Shown here: piece by piece, positions 25,901 to 32,259 of the stretch
Layout of the letters: each line of letters starts with the position of its first letter
Position numbering within the stretch: the first letter of the stretch is position 1
The notes under the pieces: model-generated
Databases searched by the model: none
Seen by the model: the letters and a program-made list of their open reading frames with translations, nothing else
Told to the model about the DNA's origin: nothing
NCBI GenBank assembly: GCA_958443615.1
Contig: CAUCLI010000001.1
Location: forward strand, 186,001-250,000
Direction of reading: 5' to 3'
DNA from: an uncultured Collinsella sp.
Lineage (GTDB): Bacteria > Actinomycetota > Coriobacteriia > Coriobacteriales > Coriobacteriaceae
Length of the DNA: 64,000 nucleotides
Position numbers and translations under genes: made by a program

Positions 25901-27026
25901 GAGCCTGCCGATCGAGCTTGTGAACACCGGCAAGACGGGCGTGGAGATCGAATCGGTCGAGCTCGATTCCGAGGCCTTCGCCCTGACGAAGGGCAACCGC
26001 TCGATCGGGGCGGGCGCCGTCGATTCCTCGTGGCGCGTCGCGCCCGTGCCCGGCGTCGCCGCGGGGGTCCATCACGCGGCCGCCATGGTGAGGTACCGCG
26101 CCACCGGCACGGCCGACGAGCCGCGCGAGCTCAGGGTCCCCGTGACGCTGACGGTTTCCCCGGCGGGCGTGAGCGTTTCCGTCGCTGCCGAGAATCTTGC
26201 CGCGGATACGGTGCGCCTGAGCGCGCAGGTGCTCGGTGCCGACGGTTTTGAATCGCGGGTCGAGTACGCGTTGTGCGACTCGGCAAATCCCCCGGCGATT
26301 GCGTCTGACTCCGATGAGGAGGGGTCGCAGATTCAGGGCAATCCCCTGAACACCTGGACGTCCGATCCGGTGTTCACGAATCTCACGCCGGGTGAGACGT
26401 ATCACGCCTTCGCACGTGTGAAGGGACTGCCCGGTCTCGACGCGGTGCATTCCGGCGCCCCGGTCCCCGTGAGCCCGGGTTCCGGTGCGCCCGATCCGGA
26501 CGGTGGCGGATCCGGCGGGGATGTCGATGGCAACGGCGGCGATACCGACGGCAATGGCAACGGTGAGGATGGCGGCGACGCGGGCGGCTCCGGTGGAGAT
26601 ACCGGCGAGGGCAACGGCGGAGACGCCGGCAACGGCCCCGACGGCGGCGATGTCGGCGGCAGTGGTTCCGACGGCGGCGATACCGGCGGCAACGGCCCCG
26701 ACGGCGGCGATGTCGGCGGCAACGGCCCCGACGGCGGCTCCAACGAGGGCGGCGATCAGGGCAATGGCGGTTCCGGCGACGGCCTCGGTCCCGAGAGCGG
26801 TTCCGGCGGCGGCTCTGATGGCGGTCAGGGGCCCGCTGGCGACTCCGGCGCCGGCGACGGGCCCGCCGATGGGGGCGGGCATCTCCCGTCGGCGCCTGCA
26901 AATCCCGGCGCGGCGGACAAGCTCCCCTCGACGGGCGATGGCGTCTTTGTCGGTGCCATCGGGTCGCTTGCGGCCGGTGCATCCGCGATGATCGCCGCGG
27001 GAGTCCGTCGACTCCGCAGGCGCTAG
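22995..27026 (+). CDS. Large LPXTG-anchored surface protein with transglutaminase-like and F5/8C domains
   Basis: 1343 residues. A long signal peptide (hydrophobic stretch TALIAAGIATAAVSAAPLAA near residue 35) is followed by a helical region. Around residues 330-430 lies a transglutaminase-like segment with Cys in GGVCGALAKTFANLNGMVG and His in GQPGHAATL. An F5/8 type C (discoidin) carbohydrate-binding domain spans about 785-950 (NAWIVIDLGREREISSMTYW). Ig-like segments follow. Residues ~1167-1295 are almost pure Gly/Asp/Asn repeats (GGDVGGNGPDGG type), a wall-spanning spacer. The end is KLPSTGDG, a membrane helix and RRLRRR, a sortase signal. Role in host-glycan or protein contact is inferred. 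GTG 22995 has GGAG ahead; internal ATGs (23064, 23091) are alternatives. Confidence 0.8.
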   Translation: MARFVPCTGEPRLAVDHVKNAPRMSARTMKTALIAAGIATAAVSAAPLAAPAAAHAAPAGARAVSDAVPSLDALDAKIRQLGSASEVAQRAATGALDVEEERLLLQREVVRRASASKLQAFFDESEANAEFVSWLMGDIDALRHYILGGTVHANTRDGSASPEHYIKSLGILRDLRTQNKADLESADADVYLRMMVAASLDVSGRARLWTGDPGFVSDPLVRYRMIKTFRSDERYRFKKDLFDALPVESMRHVFENQIPDVELAWLANYSLHKFPAADPKTEDSRLNAYSYIWYTGGFASDGGYGNALFYDDAKFTGPVTELKSSTGKPEGERKTWQGGWQEKYRLAYDDPNFPSMRPEDPYYIGCGQTSSVPGATQNKNAYHRLWMVFEKGGVCGALAKTFANLNGMVGVPSFVVGQPGHAATLTYELRQDASGKMVPTYRIQNDVSGWAKSKSPDAAHWLCGWGRASNAGFRGTYTLCAQEALADAGAYRRSYEARLVSMSHAGDAAAQEEALKAARAAQPINLDAIRAQIDLMAKRDASADEWREFAAKLAEDLAYHPLPMHDLIKEINTRTGGRHVAALEAIRLNALKEAAKVTKDQTVNHDACVRMARSLMGEADGAVATFSFDGANAGVIRLGEHLQSGGVAWKYSLDGGATWTQLTSGETSVALTSEQLASITAEHDIQIQLIGANVVNLIEIEKGDLGAVKFDANDRANKIYFPEGRVADGLEMRVDGGAWETFNADRTYRGDHTVELRRLATGNMTASDPKTFRFTEDERDASLVPYEELAVNSYSSSNGGAATAMRAIDGYYGDGNSYWTTNREGSSNAWIVIDLGREREISSMTYWRPSNINVNGIPRWSRMRVTVSAAPDTGLPADAPVADGQFEKVESFSRINNGGDSFVKWWEDSGNRCDMAFSNGPVRARYFKIHLTDVFFCAALFDFYEVHEPGLEADGLHFKNMEAGQADLESLPIELVNTGKTGVEIESVELDSEAFALTKGNRSIGAGAVDSSWRVAPVPGVAAGVHHAAAMVRYRATGTADEPRELRVPVTLTVSPAGVSVSVAAENLAADTVRLSAQVLGADGFESRVEYALCDSANPPAIASDSDEEGSQIQGNPLNTWTSDPVFTNLTPGETYHAFARVKGLPGLDAVHSGAPVPVSPGSGAPDPDGGGSGGDVDGNGGDTDGNGNGEDGGDAGGSGGDTGEGNGGDAGNGPDGGDVGGSGSDGGDTGGNGPDGGDVGGNGPDGGSNEGGDQGNGGSGDGLGPESGSGGGSDGGQGPAGDSGAGDGPADGGGHLPSAPANPGAADKLPSTGDGVFVGAIGSLAAGASAMIAAGVRRLRRR
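26500..26880 (+). repeat. Coding Gly-Asp-Asn repeat region
   Basis: Degenerate repeats of GGCGGCGATNTCGGCGGCAA and GGCCCCGACGGC type encode the wall-spanning spacer of the LPXTG protein. The near-identical units can change copy number by slippage, so length may vary between strains. Confidence 0.75.
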
Positions 27027-27032
27027 GAAAGG

Positions 27033-27069
27033 GGCGCGCATCGAGGATCGAGTCGATGCGCGCCTTTTT
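27033..27069 (+). terminator. Terminator of the surface-protein gene
   Basis: GGCGCGCATCGA (27033-27044) pairs perfectly with TCGATGCGCGCC (27053-27064) and is followed by five T residues. Confidence 0.88.
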
Positions 27070-27173
27070 GCGTTTGCCGAATTTGAAGTTCGCCGGGGCT
27101 TGACTCCGACGTCTGTTCGCGCGATGCTGGTGATTCCGATCCATGTGCGCCTTTCCGAGAAGGAGGGTTTTGC

Positions 27174-27524
27174 ATGGACCTTTTTATCGAGCAGCGGCGG
27201 CCGCGTGAGCCGCTGTCTTCGAGCGACGCCATGGTGGGCGGCGTTCCCTATTCAGTTTCACATGAGGAATATCGAGCTGAGCTTGCTTTCGACCGAAAGC
27301 GAGACCGACTGCGCAAGATGCGGTCGGCGTTGCGAGTTCTCTCGCTCGTCATAATCGTTCCGATGCTGCTTGTGGCCGTGTTCACGGCGTCATACGCATT
27401 GACTTTCATCTTGAGCGGCGCCAGTCCCGAGGAAGTCGCGGAAGCGCTCGCCGGCTGCTTTAAGATGATTTGGGAGTATATCAGATCGGTCGGCGTCTCT
27501 TGGGGCGTCTGGCCGCTCGAGTGA
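27174..27524 (+). CDS. Small membrane protein of unknown function
   Basis: 116 residues. A hydrophilic, charged N-terminal half (DRKRDRLRKMRSALR) leads into one long hydrophobic segment (about 55-80, LSLVIIVPMLLVAVFTASYA) and possibly a second, weaker one near the end. The ATG follows AAGGAGGG. It lies ten bases before rmuC and is probably transcribed with it. I do not recognise the family; a bitopic helper of the neighbouring RmuC or an independent envelope protein are both possible. Confidence 0.65.
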   Translation: MDLFIEQRRPREPLSSSDAMVGGVPYSVSHEEYRAELAFDRKRDRLRKMRSALRVLSLVIIVPMLLVAVFTASYALTFILSGASPEEVAEALAGCFKMIWEYIRSVGVSWGVWPLE

Positions 27525-27534
27525 GGGCGATGGC

Positions 27535-28920
27535 ATGAATATGGAATTGGTTGCGGTGCTGGCTTCTCTCGCGGCGGCAGTGTGCGCGGCGGCCGCGGTT
27601 GCGATGCAGGTGCGCGCACATCGCGAGTCGGAGCGGGCGTGCAGGCGAGTCGATGAGGCGAACGAGCAGGTGGCGCGTGCAAACGAGGCGCTTGCCTCCG
27701 CCCAATCCGTGCTCGCCCAAGTGCTCACGACAGCGCAGGCGACGCTCAATCAGGCGGCAAGCACCTCGATCATCGAGCAGCAGCATTACGAATCCCAGAT
27801 GCGCGCGCTCGAGCAGGCGGGTTCCAAGGCCGATGAGACCCGACGGGAGATCGCGCAAAATCTCGAGCAGAACCGCACGGCGGTCGAGCAGCGCCTGGAC
27901 AAGGTGCGTGAGACGGTCGACGTGCAGCTCGGGGCCATTCGCGGCGACAACGAGCGAAAACTCGAGGCGATTCGCGTGACCGTTGACGAGAAGCTCGCCA
28001 CAACCCTCAATGACCGCTTGGGCGCATCGTTCAAGCAGGTGAGCAACCAGCTCGAGGCCGTGTACCGCGGTCTTGGCGACATGCAGAACATCGCCGCCGG
28101 CGTGGGCGACCTCAAGCGCGTGCTTTCAAACGTGAAGACCCGCGGTATTTTGGGTGAGGTCCAGCTGAGCGCGATCCTGCGTGACATCCTCACGCCCGAC
28201 CAGTATGCGGAGAACGTCGCCACCAAGCCCGGGAGTGCGGAGCGCGTGGAGTTCGCGGTGAAGCTGCCCGTCGAGGGCGGTGAGCCGATCTGGCTGCCAA
28301 TCGATTCCAAGTTCCCCGGAGATACGTACGAGCGCCTGCGCGATGCCGTCGAGGCGGGCGATGCGGAGGGCGTGGCGGCCGCTCGCCGCGCCCTGGAGCA
28401 GGTCATCAAGGCGGAGGCGAAGGACATCTCCTCCAAGTACCTGAGCGTGCCCGAGACCACGAATTTCGCCGTCATGTTCCTGCCGTTCGAGGGCCTGTAC
28501 GCCGAGGTGGTCGATCGTCCCGGTCTGATCGAGTGCCTGCAACGCGACTACCAGGTGAACGTCGCCGGACCCTCGACCATGGCGGCGATTTTGAACAGCC
28601 TGCAGATGAGCTACCAGACGTTCGCCTTCCAGCGCAGGGCAGACGAGATCCAGAAGGTTCTGAGCGCCGTGAAAGCGGAGTTTCCCAAATACCAGGCGGA
28701 ATTGCGCCGTGCGCTCAAGCAGATCGAGACGGCGGGCAAGACCGTCGACGGCATCATCAACACGCGCACGAACGTGATCGAGCGCAAGCTCAAGAGCGTC
28801 ACCGCTTTGGAAGACGATGCCCTGGCAGCCGAGCTGCACGAGATCTCGGATGGCGACTCGGGAGAAATTGAAATGAAGAGGGAATCTTTCGCGGAAGGCA
28901 CTTTGCCCGATGGCGAATAA
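27535..28920 (+). CDS. rmuC: RmuC-family DNA recombination protein
   Basis: 461 residues. An N-terminal membrane-like helix (LVAVLASLAAAVCAAAAVAM) is followed by a long coiled coil (~25-165). The RmuC nuclease-like domain follows (~185-400): VKTRGILGEVQLSAILRDIL, then GGEPIWLPIDSKFP and FLPFEGLYAEV are the signature blocks, with the PD-(D/E)xK-type DSK. RmuC limits DNA inversions at short inverted repeats in E. coli, which is notable in this repeat-rich genome. The C-terminus is acidic. It is flanked by a small membrane protein and a YhcG-type nuclease gene. Confidence 0.9.
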   Translation: MNMELVAVLASLAAAVCAAAAVAMQVRAHRESERACRRVDEANEQVARANEALASAQSVLAQVLTTAQATLNQAASTSIIEQQHYESQMRALEQAGSKADETRREIAQNLEQNRTAVEQRLDKVRETVDVQLGAIRGDNERKLEAIRVTVDEKLATTLNDRLGASFKQVSNQLEAVYRGLGDMQNIAAGVGDLKRVLSNVKTRGILGEVQLSAILRDILTPDQYAENVATKPGSAERVEFAVKLPVEGGEPIWLPIDSKFPGDTYERLRDAVEAGDAEGVAAARRALEQVIKAEAKDISSKYLSVPETTNFAVMFLPFEGLYAEVVDRPGLIECLQRDYQVNVAGPSTMAAILNSLQMSYQTFAFQRRADEIQKVLSAVKAEFPKYQAELRRALKQIETAGKTVDGIINTRTNVIERKLKSVTALEDDALAAELHEISDGDSGEIEMKRESFAEGTLPDGE

Positions 28921-28937
28921 ATGGGAAGTGATTCGGG

Positions 28938-30011
28938 ATGGATGAGACTATCGTTCAGTTGGAAAGTGAGACGCTTTCATACGTAAAAACCGCTGACATT
29001 GTGCAGGATGCGCGTTGCATCATTGAGAATTCCCAGGCCATCGCACGGAAAGCAGTGAATTCCTCCTTGGTGATTAGAAACTGGTTACTGGGAAAGCGCA
29101 TTGCAGACGAAGAGCTAGAGGGCGCCGAGAGAGCGGGTTACGGAAACAGGACAATTTCGAGGCTTGCTGATGAGCTCATCTCGCTGGGACGTGGATTTGG
29201 CAAAAGGGAGCTATATCGCTATTGGAAGTTCTACGAGTTATTTCCAGAGATTGTGGACTCATTGAGTCCACAATCTGTTCTTCTCTCGTGGACTCACTAT
29301 CGGGAGCTGCTACGTGTTGAGGATAAGACCGCACGTGATTGGTATGCTCGCGAAGCCGCTGAGCAGGGATGGAGCGTGCGCACCCTCACAAGAAACATCG
29401 GAACGCAGTATTTCGAGAGGCTGATGCTTTCAGGTTCTTCCGATGCCGTGCGAGACGAGGCGATTGAGAGGACATCCACGTCTCAGACGAGGGAGTTTAA
29501 GGCTCGAGAATTCGTCAAAGACCCTTACGTGCTTGATTTTCTCGGACTTGAGGCCGGGGCGGAATTGAGGGAGTCGCAGCTTGAAAGCGCCCTTCTTCGG
29601 AATCTGCAGATGTTTCTCTTGGAGCTTGGTAAGGGCTACGCGTTCATGGGAAGGCAGTTCCGCCTGCGGGGGATGAGCGGGGACTATTACATCGACTTGG
29701 TTTTCTACAATGTGATTCTCAAGTGCTACGTGCTCATCGATTTGAAGGTCGGAAAGGTGACGCACCAAGACATCGGTCAAATGGACATGTATGTGCGCAT
29801 GTTTGATGAGATGCGCCGGCAAAAGGACGACAATCCGACCATAGGCATCGTTTTGTGCTCTGAAACGGATGAAGATGTGGCCAGATACTCGGTGTTGTCG
29901 GGGAATGAACAGCTTTTTGCGAGTAAGTACAAGCTGTATCTCCCAACGGATGAGCAGCTTCGTGCCGAAATAGAATCTGAGAAGGCGAAGTTTGAACGAG
30001 AGCAAGGATAA
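28938..30011 (+). CDS. YhcG/DUF1016-type PDDEXK nuclease-domain protein
   Basis: 357 residues. The N-terminal DUF1016 helical domain (SSLVIRNWLLGKRI, then LADELISLGRGFGKRELYRY and SLSPQSVLLSWTHYRELL) is followed by a PD-(D/E)xK nuclease domain. The putative metal-binding residues are in GDYYIDLVFYN and CYVLIDLKVGKVTHQDIGQM. Such proteins accompany restriction systems and transposons and are thought to act on DNA. GC content and codon use are clearly lower than in the flanking rmuC and nth, indicating recent acquisition. No restriction or methylase gene adjoins it, so it is a stand-alone gene inserted between two housekeeping repair genes. Confidence 0.85.
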   Translation: MDETIVQLESETLSYVKTADIVQDARCIIENSQAIARKAVNSSLVIRNWLLGKRIADEELEGAERAGYGNRTISRLADELISLGRGFGKRELYRYWKFYELFPEIVDSLSPQSVLLSWTHYRELLRVEDKTARDWYAREAAEQGWSVRTLTRNIGTQYFERLMLSGSSDAVRDEAIERTSTSQTREFKAREFVKDPYVLDFLGLEAGAELRESQLESALLRNLQMFLLELGKGYAFMGRQFRLRGMSGDYYIDLVFYNVILKCYVLIDLKVGKVTHQDIGQMDMYVRMFDEMRRQKDDNPTIGIVLCSETDEDVARYSVLSGNEQLFASKYKLYLPTDEQLRAEIESEKAKFEREQG

Positions 30012-30026
30012 GGAGCGTGTATCGCC

Positions 30027-30686
30027 ATGCCGCGTGAGACGAATGCCGCCAAGCGGGAGCGGGCCATCGAGACGTGCCGTAGGCTCAACGAGCGCTACGG
30101 TCCAGTCGAGTGCTTTTTGGATCACGAGACCCCGTTTAGGCTCGTAATCGCGGTTCTGCTTTCCGCGCAAACCACGGACGCCCAGGTCAACAAGGTGACG
30201 CCGGAGCTGTTTCGCCGTTGGCCCACACCGGAGCAGATGGCCGGAGCGACATACGAGGAGCTTTCCGAGGTCATCAAGTCGCTCGGCTTCTACAAAACCA
30301 AGGCCAAGCACTGCATCGCGTGCGCTCAGATGATCGTGGCCGATTACGGAGGCGTGGTCCCCAAGGAGATGAAGGAGCTCGTCAAGTTGCCCGGCGTTGG
30401 GCGCAAGACGGCCAATATCGTGCTGAACGTCGCCTATGGCATCGTCGACGGTATCGCGGTCGACACGCACGTGAACCGCATCGCGCACCGGCTCAAGCTC
30501 TCGCCCAAGACGCACGAGAGGGAGCCGCTCAAAACGGAGCAGGACCTGCTCAAGATCTTGCCGCGCGAGTACTGGAACGACGTGAACCACCAGTGGATCA
30601 TGCTGGGACGCGAGATCTGCGACGCGCGCAAGCCCCTGTGCGGAGAATGTCCCCTGGCGGACATCTGCCCGTCGAACTCGCATTAA
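30027..30686 (+). CDS. nth: Endonuclease III
   Basis: 219 residues. A bifunctional DNA glycosylase/AP lyase for oxidised pyrimidines. The helix-hairpin-helix LPGVGRKTANIVLN contains the catalytic Lys. The Asp is in GIAVDTHVNRIAHRL. The 4Fe-4S cluster motif C-x6-C-x2-C-x5-C is complete (CDARKPLCGECPLADIC). Length and order match family norms. The last 55 coding bases before the final residues (30617-30671) recur almost exactly at 32106-32160, on the far side of the next gene, revealing a duplication. It lies downstream of the acquired YhcG gene. Confidence 0.95.
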   Translation: MPRETNAAKRERAIETCRRLNERYGPVECFLDHETPFRLVIAVLLSAQTTDAQVNKVTPELFRRWPTPEQMAGATYEELSEVIKSLGFYKTKAKHCIACAQMIVADYGGVVPKEMKELVKLPGVGRKTANIVLNVAYGIVDGIAVDTHVNRIAHRLKLSPKTHEREPLKTEQDLLKILPREYWNDVNHQWIMLGREICDARKPLCGECPLADICPSNSH

Positions 30687-30725
30687 CGGCGCGTTTCGTC
30701 GGGGGCTCTGGCTGTGAGCATAGGC

Positions 30726-30755
30726 GGGGGGGGGGTAGCATCTTGTCGGTACAAT
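30726..30755 (+). promoter_or_regulatory. G10 tract and possible promoter of the Tat lipoprotein gene
   Basis: A run of ten G residues at 30726-30735 sits just upstream of TACAAT (30750-30755), a plausible -10 box. At normal spacing the -35 position would fall in or beside the G run. A homopolymer there could make expression phase-variable by changing spacer length. The promoter assignment is tentative. Confidence 0.4.
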
Positions 30756-30804
30756 TGGTCAGCGTCTGTGAGGCGCCCAATGACGGCTGGAGGCCATCTG
30801 CATC

Positions 30805-32034
30805 ATGGATCGACGTGATTTTCTCAAAGGCGCTGCGGTACTGGGGGCGATCCCCCTTTTTGCGTCGTTGGGAGGCTGCGGTGCTCCTGATGAGGCGGAT
30901 GTCGAAGCGTATATCGAAGAGCATATGATCAAGCTCGATGTGGAGGCGGGCGTACCCGCGGGGTCCCTGGGCGATATCGGTCGCTACGGAGTCTTTCTAG
31001 CCGGCGAGACCCATGCCTTCCTCAAGAACTACGACATAAAGAGGGCGCTCATCCAGGCTCTTCAGCGGGATGCGGGGGTGAACTGCCTTCTGCTGGAGGT
31101 GGGGGTCGGCGCCGGCATGATACTCGAGCGCTTTCTTCAAACGGGCGATGAGGAGGTGCTCGCGCTCGTGATGGCGCAAATGCATGGAACGGCCTCTGGG
31201 TGCGAGGAGGAGCAGGAGTTCTGGCGCTGGCTGCGTGATTACAACGAGGGGCTTGAAGATACAGCGCGTTTCCATGTCTACGGTTTGGATATCGATCATC
31301 AGACGTATCTCGCTCTGTGGGCGTTGAAGAACCTGGTGACAGTGCAGTCGGATTTCCCCGTGACGGCATCTGGCTATCTCGCGGCCCTCGAGGATGAGCT
31401 CGGCGCCCATAGTGCCGACGAGCATCCAAAGGAGCTGCTCGACTCACGGTCCTTCGAGGAACTCAACGCCTTCGTTTCTGATCATGAGGAAGATGCCCGC
31501 GACTATTTCGGTGGGTGCTTCGAGACGGTGAAGTTGATGGTCCGGGGTCATCAAACGGTGGCGGACTTGTACTCGTCCGAAGACGAGAGCGTATGGCAGA
31601 CCGATGTGAGAGATGAATATATGGAGAGAGCATTCGAGCTCATTGAGCGCGAGGATGGCGAGCGCGTGTACTTTGGCCAGATGGGGAGCGCTCATACGAC
31701 GCTGACACTGGCGGGTGACTATAAGGATCTCGAGGGATATGCCACGTTTGCGATGAGGCTCCGCGAGAAGGCGGACGACGGGCGCGGGGTCTGCTCCATC
31801 CTGTACGCCTATCGCGATTTGAAAATGCAGGCGGACTCGATTCTTTCCGAAAGCGGTTGGCGCTATTTTGATGATACGGAGTCGGGCGATATCCTGTTTG
31901 ATTTGGAAGCGGAGAACAGTCCTTTCGCCAAGGACGTCGACATTGTGGATGACGCGTCGGGGGAGTCCACGACGACGTGTTTCCAAAAGTTGATTCTGTT
32001 GTCTGGAAACGAGCAGGTCACGCCTCTCTTCTGA
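30805..32034 (+). CDS. Tat-exported lipoprotein, erythromycin-esterase-like
   Basis: 409 residues. The N-terminus has a twin-arginine motif, DRRDFLKGA, and a lipobox, SLGGC, giving a Tat-dependent lipoprotein. The mature domain resembles the erythromycin-esterase/ChaN-like fold. FLAGETHAFLKNYDIKRALI matches the conserved (G)E(A/T)H block, LLLEVGVG follows as the second acidic block, and FGQMGSAHTTL as a later His block. Known relatives hydrolyse macrolide lactones or bind haem-like groups; clear Ere enzymes are cytoplasmic, so resistance should not be assumed. The gene is bracketed by two copies of the nth tail and so was inserted between nth and mfd. The leader contains a G10 tract. Confidence 0.65.
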   Translation: MDRRDFLKGAAVLGAIPLFASLGGCGAPDEADVEAYIEEHMIKLDVEAGVPAGSLGDIGRYGVFLAGETHAFLKNYDIKRALIQALQRDAGVNCLLLEVGVGAGMILERFLQTGDEEVLALVMAQMHGTASGCEEEQEFWRWLRDYNEGLEDTARFHVYGLDIDHQTYLALWALKNLVTVQSDFPVTASGYLAALEDELGAHSADEHPKELLDSRSFEELNAFVSDHEEDARDYFGGCFETVKLMVRGHQTVADLYSSEDESVWQTDVRDEYMERAFELIEREDGERVYFGQMGSAHTTLTLAGDYKDLEGYATFAMRLREKADDGRGVCSILYAYRDLKMQADSILSESGWRYFDDTESGDILFDLEAENSPFAKDVDIVDDASGESTTTCFQKLILLSGNEQVTPLF

Positions 32035-32100
32035 GTGTAGGGACTCGAGGGTGTTTGGACCGGCGGGCGTTTTATGCTGAGTGAGCACATCGAGATGCCG

Positions 32101-32178
32101 CTCGTCTGCGACGCGTGCAAGCCCCCGTGCGGAGAATGTCCCCTGGCGGACATCTGCCCGAGCGCCAAGCTGGGGTAG
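32101..32178 (+). pseudogene. Duplicated 3' fragment of nth
   Basis: Bases 32106-32160 match the nth tail at 30617-30671 with two mismatches in 55. The frame stays open to a stop at 32176-32178 and encodes CDACKPPCGECPLADICPS, i.e. the Fe-S cysteine loop, then five other residues. Upstream similarity fades quickly, so only the tail is present. The sequence after it (GGGGTAGGAT...GCGGATACAAG) resembles that after intact nth (GGGTAGCAT...CGGTACAAT). This fragment is probably the original nth end, displaced when the lipoprotein gene and a new tail recombined in. Confidence 0.85.
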
Positions 32179-32259
32179 GATAGTGCGGATACAAGAATGC
32201 GCCGAATTCCCGCCTGAATCCTCGTTCGGGCGGGTGTTTGCCGTCGGGAAAGGTGCCTT

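Noticed and set aside
25473..27041. 522-codon minus-strand frame over the surface-protein repeats
   Set aside because: Produced by the antisense of Gly/Asp codons; Ala/Val/Gly/Ile-rich repeats with no start signal.
30805..32034. Macrolide-resistance gene
   Set aside because: Similarity to erythromycin esterases is partial and the protein is an exported lipoprotein, so resistance is not supported.
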